Part shown: positions 1-10,335 of the stretch, piece by piece | Layout: every line of letters begins with the position of its first letter | Numbering within the stretch: the stretch's first letter is position 1 | Origin: Lophium mytilinum | Lineage: Eukaryota > Ascomycota > Dothideomycetes > Mytilinidiales > Mytilinidiaceae | Direction of reading: 5' to 3' | Assembly (NCBI GenBank): GCA_010093605.1 | Contig: MU004193.1 | Location: 689,520-753,519, forward strand | DNA: 64,000 nucleotides | Notes under the pieces: model-generated | Databases searched by the model: none | Told to the model about the DNA's origin: nothing | Seen by the model: the letters and a program-made list of their open reading frames with translations, nothing else | Position numbers and translations under genes: made by a program

Positions 1-979
1 GTTGTCAAATCCACCCACAACCTCGGCGGGCCGCTTTGGGACCTGACCTTCGAAGGGTGCATTGCCAGCTGCGCCGCCGACTCGGCTTGCGTTGATCTAT
101 CCTACACCAGGTAAACCTTCCTCCCAGCTCTTTGTCGAAGCCAGTTACTGAACTCTAGCCAGCGGAGGGACTTGCTACCTAAAGGCAGGCATAGTCGTAG
201 ACAGCGCCAGTTTCTCCGAGACAGGCACCTGCGACGCCATGCTCATCGGCGACGCCTCTTCTCCCTCCTCTACACCATCCCCCGCAGCATCAACCTGTGC
301 CCCCCTCACCGTCACCGAACCCGCCTCCTTCTGCCCAACCATCCCCGCCATCACCGAAACCGCCTCCTGCGCCACCGCAACCGTCACCTCACCCGTCACC
401 CTCCCTGCCTCGACCGTCACCGAATCCGCCTCCGCCATCACTTCCACCCTCACCGTAACCGCCTCCCCCTCCGCCGCCACAAACATCTGCGCCTCCCCGA
501 CCCCCGCTGTAATCAACCCCTCCTTCACCCCCTCCACCGCCCCCTGGGCCCTCGTCTCCGCCGGCGACAGCACCCTCGAGCGCGTGTCCACCACAGCGGG
601 CAGCGGCAGCGCCCTCCGCGTGCGCATCAACGCCGCCAACGCCAACCTCCCGCAGAGCATCCTGCAAGCGGTCCGGCTGTGCGCGGGGACGACGTACCGC
701 CTCTCCTTCAGCGCGCGGCGCGTGACGACGTCGGGGGTGATTAGCGTGAGTGCGAGTGTTACCCACCCAGGAGCGACAGTAGTGGTGGTGCCAGTGACGG
801 TAGTCGCGAGTTCGACCGGGATGGGGTTTGTGGGGTTGGATGTGGTGGTGCCGGAGGACCGCACCTACCCAGATGGAGTAGTGCCCGCCCTGGTGAGGGT
901 GGTGGTTAGTTTTAGTAGCGGGGCTGGGCAGGCGAAGGAGGTGCAGTTGAGTGAGGTGGCGTTGGTGCCGGTTGTGTAG
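1..979 (+). CDS. Secreted Apple/PAN-domain protein with Ser/Thr-rich linker, 3' part only
   Basis: The gene enters from the left edge, so its start and any signal peptide are missing. Exon 1-110 reads in frame from base 1. A 52-bp intron (111-162, GTAAAC...CCAG, branch-like CTGAAC) joins it in frame to an exon that stops with TAG at 977-979. The first ~60 residues have the cysteine spacing of an Apple/PAN fold (FEGCIASC, then DSACVDLSYT, then GGTCYLKAG), a module used for protein or sugar contacts in fungal extracellular proteins. A long Thr/Ser/Ala/Pro-rich stretch follows, probably O-glycosylated. The last ~140 residues start with NPSFTPSTAPWAL and contain LCAGTTYRLSFSAR; this resembles the beta-sandwich carbohydrate-binding domains (CBM4/9-like) often found in such proteins. 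The protein ends without a GPI-type hydrophobic tail. Its role at the cell surface is inferred, and the C-terminal domain assignment is tentative. An AATAAAA signal lies 35 bp after the stop. Confidence 0.72.
111..162 (+). other. Intron in the Apple/PAN-domain gene
   Basis: This is a 52-bp intron with GT/AG ends. Splicing joins the CVDLSYT reading frame to SGGTCYLKAG and makes one continuous Apple/PAN domain. Without splicing, the frame hits TAA immediately after the donor. Confidence 0.75.
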
Positions 980-1570
980 ATGGGGGGGTTGAGGGGGTTA
1001 GTGTATGGGTGTAATAAAATCTTGGGTCGACTTCGAGATCAGGGCGTTAGATTTGATTTGCTTGAAGCGGAGAGGGCAAGATGTTACGTGACGTTGAGAA
1101 CGACGGTTCGATGACCACTGAAGCGTGTGACTGAGTAAATTCCGAACACAGAAAGTTATCCCAGCCGATAAACATAGGATAAGGGCTACCTATCCTCTAG
1201 GGTATGTCGCAGCTAGGCATATGTAACAGAGAGACCGTTCGTAAAACCACCAACCGGTATCAGCAGAAGCGAAACAACCATGCATTACACGCCCACACGC
1301 CCCACGCCCGTTCTGTCCGTCCACCATCAATACCCATCCCATCCATCCTTGTCACGCCATGCCATTCGATACCTGACCAAAAGGTTATGCAGCAGGAGTG
1401 TAAAGAATCGAACACGCTCATGAGGAAGAATCAGGAAATCGAGGAAACGGGCTCACAGCCAAAGTGTGCTTCGCTTCGTTCCGCCTGTGTACTTTTACCG
1501 AAACCAGTCCAAGGGAGAAGAAACGCGGAGGAGATAAGAGGGAGAAGAGACTATGCCGAACTGAACGCTC
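980..1570. other. Intergenic region between convergent genes
   Basis: This 591-bp stretch separates two genes that run toward each other. It starts with a G-rich run and an AATAAAAT at about 1,012 that suits the 3' end of the upstream gene. The rest should hold the 3' end of the ceramide synthase transcript on the other strand. I see no repeat or RNA gene. An open frame crossing 1,204-1,638 has low-complexity basic content and overlaps the ceramide synthase 3' end antisense, so I do not call it a gene. Confidence 0.5.
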
Positions 1571-3333
1571 TCAAGAGGGCTTGTCGCACCCAATACGCCC
1601 GAGCAACTCCTTCCGGTCGCCGTGACCGGGAATGCTAATGCCGCTCGACCTGTTGCCCCCGCCGCGCCCGGTGCTGCTCCGCTTGTAGTTGAGCACACCG
1701 GGGCTGTTGCGGCGGACGAACGTCAAGGACTCGACCCCAACCTCTTCCTCTAGAGGTACACCTTCCATGGCCATGTTAGCTTTGGCTTTGGACGGCGATG
1801 GGATGGTATGTTTGGGGTCAGAGTATTCTTCAACCTCAATCTCCTCTTCCTCATCGTCGCCTTCGTCGTCGGAGCGCACGTCGTCTGCTGCCTCCCCGTT
1901 GACGACCTTCCATGCGACCTTAACGATCAGGGCAAACCAGAGCAAAGTGATGAGTTGAAGTGCGAACAGGAGTGCCATGAAGCTCCATTCAATATTCGCG
2001 TTCCAGCAAACTGGGCCATGGGGATCGATGTAGGTTTGCAGGATGTTCTTCCAGATTTCGGTCCCTCCATTCTTTTCGTATCCTGCGTCCGAGGGTGCGA
2101 GCATGACTCCGGTGTCAGAGTTATAGCATGCTGCAGGGAGTGAAGTAGGGGTGTGAGCGTAGAGAGACCAGCAAATCGAGAGGTAGAAGCCGTGTCGTGC
2201 AACCACCCAAGTAGCCATAAACAACCCGAAAGCATAATCGCAGATGCTGCTATAGCCAAGGTATTTGAGCATTTTAGCGGCCTTGCTGCGGTGTTAGTAA
2301 AACACCTGAACGCGAGTGCTTAATTGTTTGAGGCTTTGGGACGTACGGAAAGGATAATGTCCACCACATCCATGCAACTCAGAATCACAGTTCCGACCCG
2401 CATCTGGTAGTAGCCGTAGCTCATGAACATGAGAGCAGATGTAATAATGTGATGAGCGAGGTATTGTGCGTAATCCTTCCGGCGCTCCTCGATGTTGACA
2501 ACCAGGATTTGTTGTAACCAAAAGGCGAATTGGACGAGATAATACCACTTGAAAAGGCCGTCCATTTGAGCAATCGGCCAATCAGTCCACATCTCTCTCA
2601 AATTGAACCAATATGAGGAGTTGTACACTATGTACTGTTGTCCGTTAGCATTTTCCTTAAATGGACCAAATGACAGATTGTGTCCTCAAAATTCCTCAGA
2701 GGCAGCAAGAGACGTACCATGCCCATTGGCCATATGACGGAATAGTATACTATTAGCCAGGCCTGTTCGACGAATCTGACTACATCCCGGTGCCGATTGA
2801 TACCCCCAAGTGAGGCTAGTGGGTGAAGTATATAGTCCATGACGCCCGCACGCAGCCCTGTGAAGACGACAATCCAGAAGGCCACGTAGGACAGATCGTC
2901 GATTCCCGAGGTGTACATGCCGCTCTCTTCGTTGTAGTAGGAGAGGTGGAAGAATTTCTGGGTCCGCCATCGTATGCGCGGGAACATGAGGTGGGAGAGG
3001 AAGAGGAGCAGGAGCAGGTTGACAGAGAGGCCTGGGTTTAGTTAGTTTCGCACATATAGACGCCGAAGTAGTCTGCATACCTATCTGGTGCTCGCAGATC
3101 AAAGTAAACATGCTCCCCAGGAGACTTTCGTTCTTGGCCCTTTTCTTTGCCCTCTTCACCATGACCCGGCGCACGCTTCGCCCTGGTATTTTTCCGGGTT
3201 CATGATCGAGGGCCTCACTGAATGGGGCTGGCTGGTCCAATTCGGTGCCATTTTTGGTGTCAGAAGTCCAATTGGGTTCCTGGTAGGTGTTGAAGCCATT
3301 GGCGGGGCGCGGAGCTGCGACTGCTGCTGCCAT
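1571..3333 (-). CDS. LAG1: Ceramide synthase (sphingosine N-acyltransferase), Lag1/TLC family
   Basis: The enzyme acylates sphingoid bases with acyl-CoA to form (dihydro)ceramide in the ER. The model has four exons on the minus strand: 3333-3081, 3031-2718, 2634-2347 and 2281-1571. All junctions keep frame and give 521 residues, within the fungal range. Introns are 49, 83 and 65 bp, with donors GTATGC, GTACGT and GTACGT. The N-terminus is cytosolic and basic. A hydrophobic segment (LSVNLLLLLFLSHL) comes next, then the TLC domain at roughly 150-390 with WPIAQMDGLFKWYYLVQ, the catalytic His pair in YLAHHIITSALMF, and VILSCMDVVDIILS. These are hallmark Lag1 motifs. The C-terminus (last ~110 residues) is strongly acidic, with SDDEGDDEEEEIEVEE, and ends in a Ser/Arg-rich tail. 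Yeast Lag1/Lac1 have C-terminal CK2 sites, and the SDDE here fits that consensus; regulation by CK2 is inferred. The gene lies tail-to-tail with its left neighbour. Confidence 0.93.
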
Positions 3334-4035
3334 GGTCGAGGTAGTGGCCTAGCGAGTGGGATGTACTGAAATTAAAGGCGGGCGGACATTGGGAGGAATA
3401 GCGAGTGTGGCAGGAGGAAGTTTGCAGAACGAAGGACGGTTGGTGTCTGCTGTGTTTCCCGGTTTGCGGGGAAGAGGTTGTTTCAAGAATGGGCGGTGTG
3501 CTCCGGGATTTCGAGCTGGTGGTGGGGAATCGCCTTGGAGATCGGTTCGATCCAGGGTCCGCTCACGAAGGAACCGGCGTGCAGGACGAGGTCGTTAGGG
3601 CGGGGCGGAAGAGATGGCAGATATGGTACTATGGACTCGCCGGCGGCGGGAGGAAAGTGTACAACAAAGTGAGGTGGTCTGAGCGACTGTTGAGGTTCTC
3701 TCCTGCGCTGAACACGCAGGAGTAACGAGAGCTCAACGCCACTTCTCCGCCAATCACGGAGCCCGAGCTTGTCACGCTGCATTGCGATTCGCAGACTAGA
3801 GACATCATAATGGGGTACTGTGGTCATAGCATCATGAGCAAATCCGAAACTGGGGATCTCGTCCGTCGAAGGACAGCAATATTTCAATATCATACAAGCA
3901 CAACGCGCACCAAGCGGTCGCCGAACGCAGTAACACTAGAAAAGCCCCATTCCAACGCGCCAGCTCAAATTAAGCCAATGAACCCTTCCCAAGAATGCAG
4001 ACCCTCATCGAACTCCAGCTGTCAAATCTCTGCGC
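3334..4035. promoter_or_regulatory. Upstream region of the ceramide synthase gene
   Basis: This ~700-bp interval lies between the ceramide synthase start (cat at 3331-3333) and the stop of the next minus-strand gene. It must hold the ceramide synthase promoter and 5' leader plus the 3' UTR of the Bax-inhibitor gene. No clear TATA box stands out. The open frames here (3356-3598, 3405-3725 and others) are Gly/Arg-rich, mutually overlapping and unlike any family I know, so I treat them as chance frames. Confidence 0.45.
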
Positions 4036-4918
4036 CTAGTTGTTGTTCTGCGAGTTGAGTATGCGCAGGATGGCGAGGAACAGGTTGATGACGTCGAGGT
4101 AGAGCGAGATGGCGGCGGCAATCTCCTCCTCGACGTGGTAATGGCGCATAATCAGCTGCGTGTCCACGAGAATGTAGGCGCTGAAGATGAGCGCCGATAT
4201 GATTCCGTAGCCAAGTTCGACCTTGCTGTTGTACGGGAACCACATGGCCATGAAGCCGAACAGGATCAGGACCCAGAGCGCGCCGAAGAGGTACGGCATC
4301 CAGTTTGTGAAGTCATACTTGGTCTGGCAAGCAAACAAACTCAGAGCAACGAATATCCCGAGGGTGAATATGAGCGCTTCGAGCACTATAATAGTGTCTG
4401 TGAAGGAAACGATGACTGAGACCGAGTATGCCTCCATCATCGTGAAGCCGCCGAGGAAGAGTAGGTTGGTGGGGTATGACTTGCGCTTCCAGAATGTGAG
4501 GCCCATGAAAACGATCGCACCGACGAGCGACACCCACATCATCCACGGTGTCGACTGGATCCATTGCTTGTATCCCTTGTTGAAGTACGAAACGGAGCTG
4601 ACGGCGGCCGTGGCAAGCAATTGGACGGTCCTAGAAGACATGTTAGTGCTATTCTCAGAAGCCCCCCAGTATGAGTACTCACAGGATGGCGTAGACCTTG
4701 CGAATAAAGGCCATGCGGATATCGAGAGTCGCCTCTGAGACGACCCCACCGAACTTGAAGTCATCGGGGATGTTGTCGTCCTCGCCGCGGGGGACTCCTC
4801 CCAGTAAGGCTGCTTGGGTAGAGGCCTCCGCATCGTACGAGGGTGGCGCCTGGGAGTACCCAGGCTCCTCGAAAGAGTCGCGCTGGGGAGCGGGTTGGTA
4901 CTTGGTGTTTCCGGCCAT
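4036..4918 (-). CDS. Bax inhibitor-1 / TMBIM (LFG) family membrane protein
   Basis: The model has two exons, 4918-4683 and 4630-4036, giving 276 residues. The 52-bp intron has a GTGAGT donor, a CACTAAC branch box and a TTCTAG acceptor, and the frame is kept across it. The N-terminal ~60 residues are Pro/Gln/Ser-rich and cytosolic, with QAPPSYDAEA (a PPxY-like ubiquitin-ligase docking site). About seven hydrophobic segments follow, starting at TVQLLATAAVSSVSYF. The C-terminal signature is clear: SAYILVDTQLIM and SLYLDVINLFLAILRIL. Its two aspartates (near residues 235 and 258) match the di-aspartyl pH sensor known in this Ca2+-leak family. Fungal members (yeast Bxi1/Ybh3) act at ER or vacuole membranes in stress and cell-death control. 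The family is certain; the exact organelle is not. The start codon precedes a hydrophilic tail typical of fungal homologues. Confidence 0.92.
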
Positions 4919-5400
4919 GGCGAGATCTTGCAGGTATAGCGATCGATGGCAGAGAGTTGTATGTAGGTGGCAGGTTGATGGAGGGAGGCGGCGAAGTGGA
5001 GTTGCCCGTGGAGTGGCTTAGTCGTCATTTAGGCGGGAGAACCTGCGCGTGTCCCGCGTCATTCACCTTTCCTTCACCTCTTACCCCAAACATCAAACTC
5101 GTCCCATCTCATATTCATTTCGGAGCAGGCAAACCACCTATTGCGAAGCTGTAAGAGAAAGCAAAAGCTTGTTATCTGCCGCTTCCAAGGGATATAAAAG
5201 ACGTCCTAGGTTTCCACGCAAATTCTTCCATCGCAAGAGTCTGTGCACTCCAACTTTCTAGACCTTTCTTCGCTTCATTCAAGCTCAAATAGAACTCTCT
5301 TTCGAATTGAACTTTATTTACTACTTCGCCATGGAGTTACTGTATCTGAAGTGGGGTGTCATTGCATTTGTCTTTTGAAACTTTTGTCAACTCTTGCAAC
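4919..5400. promoter_or_regulatory. Upstream region of the TMBIM gene, with an outward-facing TATA box
   Basis: This interval carries the minus-strand promoter of the Bax-inhibitor gene next to its ATG at 4918. It also contains TATAAAAG at 5192-5199 on the plus strand, followed by a CT-rich leader-like stretch. An ATG in good fungal context (CGCCATGG) lies at 5331 and opens only 15 codons (MELLYLKWGVIAFVF). The layout looks like a plus-strand promoter whose gene is missing, very short, or spliced in a way I cannot establish. Confidence 0.45.
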
Positions 5401-5681
5401 TACGGAGGTGCTCATCAAAAGTTCTTGCCGCGCTAGTGAGACCCCTGTTACGCGAAGACGCTAAGATAGCCGGAAAGGTATCTTTCCTTGAGGATAAAGC
5501 TGCCTCTAATGGCTCATATTCTTCAAAATTTAGCAAGCCGTATTCTGTAGTGCCTAAGAGTATGCCGAGCTGGTTTAAAGGGTATTACGTGGATATTGAA
5601 TCCTGTAAAGTTTTGATGTTCCTGTCGATTGCAGGGGTGAGCTCACTAGCGCGGCAAGAACTTTTGATGAGCACCTCCGTA
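5401..5681. mobile_element. MITE-like element with ~40-bp terminal inverted repeats and TA ends
   Basis: The left end at 5401 (TACGGAGGTGCTCATCAAAA, continuing through GTTCTTGCCGCGCTAGTGAG) is the exact reverse complement of the right end finishing at 5681. The TIRs are therefore about 40 bp (5401-5440 and 5642-5681). Just inside them, ACCCCTG and CAGGGGT also pair with a short offset, and just outside, GCAAC pairs with GTTGC. TA at both ends fits a TA target duplication of a Tc1/mariner-type nonautonomous element. The interior (~200 bp) encodes nothing I recognise. Base content is normal and CpA/TpG are present, so it has not been RIP-mutated. It ends 23 bp after the stop of the nitronate monooxygenase gene, so it probably supplies that gene's 3' UTR. 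Confidence 0.8.
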
Positions 5682-5704
5682 TGTTGCCTTCACATGTCTA
5701 GGAA

Positions 5705-6733
5705 CTAAAGTGCTTTGCAAACTTTCAGAGCCTGGCCTCGCACTTGCTCGACGATATCAGCAGCATCCATCACCTCTGTCACAAGGCCAACCCCGGATCC
5801 CGCCCAAATTGCGACTCTTGCTTTCTCTCCATAGCCTTCATCCTCTCTCGCGACAGCTTCAGCATGCAATTTCCTGATCTCTTCTATTCCCACTCCCTTC
5901 ACATGATCCGTGTAGCTTTCTGTAACAATACTCCTCCCGTCGTACGCCACCGGCCAGGCGTTGGGACCCTTCAACTCGTCAAAGACCTTCGACCGCACCG
6001 TGCTCTGGCTGCCATCTTTTGCCTTCAAGAGAGCCGCCAGGTATTTGGGCGGTACGGTGGTTTCCTTTGCCGCTAAAAATCTCGTGCCCATCACAACGCC
6101 CTTGGCACCGAGCGCCAGCGCTGCAGCAACTCCACGACCATCGGCAATACCACCAGCCGCCACGAGTGGTATGTGCCCAAACCCCGCCTTCTCCAATGCG
6201 TCTACCGCCTCCGGAAGCAATGAGATGATTCCAGCACTCTTCTCAAATCCATGGCCTCCGGCGTCCGCCCCTTGCATCACGAGCACGTCTGACGCAGACG
6301 ACTTCGCAATGTGCAAGGCTGACGCCACGCTTCCACACTGGATCCAGATTTTCGAAGCTGGACTCACGCCTCTTACTGCCTTCGCCCAAATGGCGTAATC
6401 ATCAAATTCTACCGCGGCAAACAGCCACACGACTGCAGGCTTAAATTCTTCGACTATCGGGATCGCTGCGTTGAGTTTCTGGGCGAATAGCATGAAGCCG
6501 ATGCCGACCGGAAGAGTGCCGTTGGACTGTGAGATGCTTCCTTGTGGTAGTAATTTTGAAGCTTTGGTAAGGTTTTTTTTGTAGTCATTCATGTCGAACA
6601 TTGTGCCGATCATTCCCAGACCACCGGCTTTCGTGACTGCAGCTGCGAGGTCTCCACCGGCTACATTAGCCATGGGCCCGTTGACGATGAGAGGCAATTT
6701 TGCCCATGGTAAGCTTGATCGGAGCGCTGCCAT
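5705..6733 (-). CDS. Nitronate monooxygenase (2-nitropropane dioxygenase family)
   Basis: This is a single-exon gene of 342 residues; ATG at 6733-6731 and stop TAG at 5707-5705. The family is an FMN-dependent TIM barrel that oxidises alkyl nitronates (such as the toxin propionate-3-nitronate) to carbonyls and nitrite using O2. Visible motifs: LPLIVNGPMANVAGGDLAAA at the N-terminus (phosphate/FMN entry strand), KAGGLGMIG, MQGADAGGHG around residue 170 with the conserved His proposed as catalytic base, and VAAGGIADGRGVAAALALGA followed by GVVMGTRFLAAKE (FMN-phosphate loop). Length matches fungal homologues of ~340-380 residues. There is no targeting signal, so it is probably cytosolic. It is the last intact gene before the AT-rich block. 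The enzyme family is secure; the physiological substrate is not. Confidence 0.92.
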   Translation of the reverse strand: MAALRSSLPWAKLPLIVNGPMANVAGGDLAAAVTKAGGLGMIGTMFDMNDYKKNLTKASKLLPQGSISQSNGTLPVGIGFMLFAQKLNAAIPIVEEFKPAVVWLFAAVEFDDYAIWAKAVRGVSPASKIWIQCGSVASALHIAKSSASDVLVMQGADAGGHGFEKSAGIISLLPEAVDALEKAGFGHIPLVAAGGIADGRGVAAALALGAKGVVMGTRFLAAKETTVPPKYLAALLKAKDGSQSTVRSKVFDELKGPNAWPVAYDGRSIVTESYTDHVKGVGIEEIRKLHAEAVAREDEGYGEKARVAIWAGSGVGLVTEVMDAADIVEQVRGQALKVCKAL

Positions 6734-7020
6734 GATTTTCAGTTTTGTAGTTTTTGATGCTGACTTTTGCGTGGCTCAGAAGTAGGAAATATTGTGTGGA
6801 GTCTTCCAAAAGCATCTGAGAGGTTGGATTATAGTAAGTCGTCAGCACAAAGAAGGACGTAAGCCCTGCTGATATATATAGTAGGAGAGTTGTTTAAGTA
6901 CCGTTTGTAAGCAAGGTTTTATTTAACGTCTCCGCGGAACTTGCCGAAGCCAGTTAGCTAAGGTAGCAGTAAAGTTAAAAATTTATAGAACCAGCAGTCG
7001 CCTAAAGCTAAAGGGTGTAT
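6734..7020. promoter_or_regulatory. Upstream region of the nitronate monooxygenase gene and transition into AT-rich DNA
   Basis: The first ~120 bases upstream of the ATG look like ordinary intergenic DNA. From about 6,870 (TGATATATATAGTAGGAG) the sequence shifts, and by about 7,000 CpA and TpG have nearly vanished. The compartment border therefore falls within about 150-250 bp of the start codon, and the promoter probably straddles it. Confidence 0.55.
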
Positions 7021-7819
7021 TATACTAGGAAAGATAGTAGCGTAGACCGTGCTTTTTATTATTTTTATAATATCTTAGAACTTTAACTAATTTATACCCT
7101 TTAAATTTTAGTTCTACTTTCTTAGATTTTTTACAATCTAGTTTTAAGCAGTACTAGGGTTCTATATAGTAATAGTTATAGCTTCTCTACTTTTTTAGGT
7201 TAATAAATCCCTCTCTATACTTTTGCTATAAGTGTCGGCATAAAGGCTTCTAATAATAGTAAGGCGGTTTATTCTTAGAGCCTAGTAGCTTTTCTATGCG
7301 CTAATAGTACTAATTAGTTGCTTAATTAAATTTATTACCCTAGATAACCTAGTTTAGTTTAGGGTATTTCTCTTAGATTAAATTAAAGAGGTCTTTAGCC
7401 TCTTTAATATAGTAGTAAAGGTTTAAAGTTAGAGTCCTATAAGAAAGCTATATATCTAATAGTTCTTTTCTATTATCCGCCTATAATAGAGTTAGCTATT
7501 CTAGCGTAGGTTTAGTAGCTACTTTAAGATTTTTCCCGGATTTAAATATAGTAAGTAGAACTTTAATTACTTTATTAGTTAAGCTAGTATATATTAGTAT
7601 TAGTATATATATAATTTAGAAAGATTTCTTATATAAATTCTAGCAGGTTATAAATAAGGGAGCTTTCTTAATATTAATTATATAAGGTTGCTTATATCTA
7701 GCTCTTATACTATTTAGCTATCTATGCTTTTACTATAATATAAAGAGTTATAGAGCGCTTCCCCTATAAACCCGGTTTAGGCGGGCCTTAATACTAGTAA
7801 TATTTATCTAGATAATAAG

Positions 7820-7890
7820 TTAATAAGTATATAGGTAGATAAGAAGATAGATAAGGAGATAGATAAGAAGATAGATAAGGTAAAGAAAAA
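7820..7890. repeat. GATA-rich short tandem repeat
   Basis: The string GTAGATAAGAAGATAGATAAG and variants repeat four to five times with a period of about 12-14 bases, so this is a simple microsatellite-like array. It has no coding reading. Confidence 0.6.
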
Positions 7891-10239
7891 GTATATTATA
7901 CTTAGAAAGTATAGGAAACTTATAAGCCCTTTTCTTAGAATTCTTATATATAAAGTTGTTAAGCGCTACTATAAGTAGCGCAACTTTAGAAACCTTAAAC
8001 TAGCAGGTATTTTATTTTAGCTAGATGTATATAGTTATTAGCTATTTATCTTAACTAAATAGTTACCTTTAAGTATCTTTATAGTTAAGTATTTAGTTCT
8101 CTATAGAATTCTATATAGAGAGTAATATCTCTATATATATATTACTAAATTTCTACTAGAGTTTATAAAGTATATTCTAGATAAAAGGGGGATATTATAG
8201 TAGAGACTTCTTTTCTAGCTGCTTTCTAAATTTCTTCTTACGCTAATCTATCTACTATTCTATATTAATATTATACTCCTTTTTAGTTTTATAAGACTTA
8301 TACTTATCTCTAGCGCTAGTATAATCTTTCTTCGCCTTTCTATAGGCCCTATAGGGTAAATAGTAAGAAGATATTCTAAAAGACTTATAGAGTGGGAAGA
8401 GTAGATATTAAAATTTTAGAGCTAGGTTAAGTCTATAAGAATAGGTAAATTATAAAAGAAGCTATAGAATAGATAGGAAAGAGGTTTTAGAAAGAAAGCT
8501 TAACTTATATATAGTACTTAGACTCTAATTTATTAAATACTAATAGTATTATCTAGTAGAAAGAATATATAAACTACTAGGCGTAAATATAGTTTAAAGC
8601 TTCTAGATCTACCCCTATTAAATATATATAGCGCGCCTAATTTAAATTATTTACTAGATATATATAGGAGATTTATATTCTAGAAAGGTATACTACTCTA
8701 CGCAGTAGAGTTTAAGAATAATACTATAAAGCGGGATTTTAAGGGGAATATTAAGCTAACATAGTCTAATAAGTATATTTTATTTTAGGCTATACCTATT
8801 AGACTAGTAGAGACGTTTAATAGCAACGCTTTAAAGTAGAGATAGAGATTAAACTAGTAATAAGGTAAATTTTAACTAAATACTAAAGAGATTGCCTAGT
8901 TAAGACTAAACTTTTCTAAAAATATAAACTTTTCTAGTATATCTAGAGTAGAAAATATCTTCTAAGTACTATTATAATATTACTATATACCGCCTACCCT
9001 TAAGTCCTATAATAGAGGGGACCGTAATTATAGATAGATATTACTATAGCCCTCCTATAACTACTATAGCTACGGCCACCTCTATTATAGAATAAGGAGC
9101 TATAGGCCGTGTATATAATATATTAGATAATAATAATAGAGAGAAGAGGTCTAGAGAAAGGTAAGGCTATATATAAGAGGTAATATATGCCTACTATAGC
9201 TCTTACTACTACTCTCTAATAACCTTACTTATCTAAGTCTTTATAAGTGCTATACTACTAAGCCTAGCTACTCTAATTAATAATAATCTAGATAACTACT
9301 AGAATACTATTACTATCTCCCTTTAAGCTGCTATCTAATAAAATATTAAAAGCGCTAGCGGTAGAACTTCTATCTAGACCGTATTACAGCTAATATAGTA
9401 GGGGGCCTTAATAAACCCCTAATTATATTATACTTAAAGCACCTTATAAATAGTTATCTAGTACCTTTAAATATTAAAGCTTTTATCTTTAAGTCTCTTA
9501 TCTTCTATTCTATTTTCCTTTCTTTTTACTTTCTTCTCTATAGCACTACTTAACTGTAGATTATCTAGATATACTAACTTATAGTAGAGAAGGTCTATAA
9601 AGAGCTTATATACTAAGTAGTTATATAGGCTATTAGAATATAGAATATAATACCGGCCCCTATTAACTCTAGGTTTAAGAAATTAGTTAGATATAGGTAA
9701 AAGTAAGTCTACTTTTATCTCTAGCTTCTAGAATTTCTTCTTATAAACAGGTTAAAAGTTTTTCTACTCTATCTAATTTTACTTCTCTTCTACTTGGGTT
9801 TTTTCTAATAGGAGGAAAAGTAGGGCCCGCGGCTAAGGGGCCTATCTAGAATAAAATAATAAGTTCTAAAGCTAACTAATATAAATAAAGCTGGGCGCTA
9901 ACTCTCTATTCTTTCTTACTAGTTTGCGGAAAGCCTAGTAAAGATTTTAGCTAGCCCTAGTAGTAAAAGCGCTACTAGTAGAAAAGGGGCAATAGAAAAA
10001 CTATATAACGCAGTAATTTTTATTAACGTAAGTGCAACTTACTAATAACACTAGAAGTTTCTTCTAGGTATTATACTAAGCCTTATTATTATCGCTCTAA
10101 TTATATTATATAATAATAGTGTCGCCCTATAGATAGAATTAGAAGTTACCTAGAAAGAAATATATATCTTAGCCTCTCTTTTAGTACTTATTATTAAAAG
10201 AGTAGAATAATAACCTGCCTAATAAATATATCTATGCTT

Positions 10240-10335
10240 TACTATTATTATTACTATTATTAATATTGTTGTTATTAGCGGCCTTGTTGTCGCTGCAGTC
10301 TTTATTAGTGGGCCCGTCGTCCTTATTAATAGTGG
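10240..10335 (-). repeat. Low-complexity Asn-rich coding remnant
   Basis: On the minus strand this reads through NKAANNNNINNSNNNN, after KDDGPTNKDCS. AAT/AAC triplets dominate and there is less RIP damage than in the flanks, probably because AAC/AAT runs offer few CpA targets. It is a fragment of an unknown protein. Confidence 0.35.

Noticed and set aside
172-864. Long open frames on both strands overlapping the first gene (190, 229 and 125 codons)
   Set aside because: They are shadows of the Thr/Ser/Ala-rich coding frame: compositions are Arg/His- or Val/Gly-only, and the real frame is supported by the intron and Apple/PAN motifs.
1204-1638. 144-codon plus-strand frame between the convergent genes
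   Set aside because: No family resemblance, low-complexity basic content, and it overlaps the ceramide synthase 3' end antisense.
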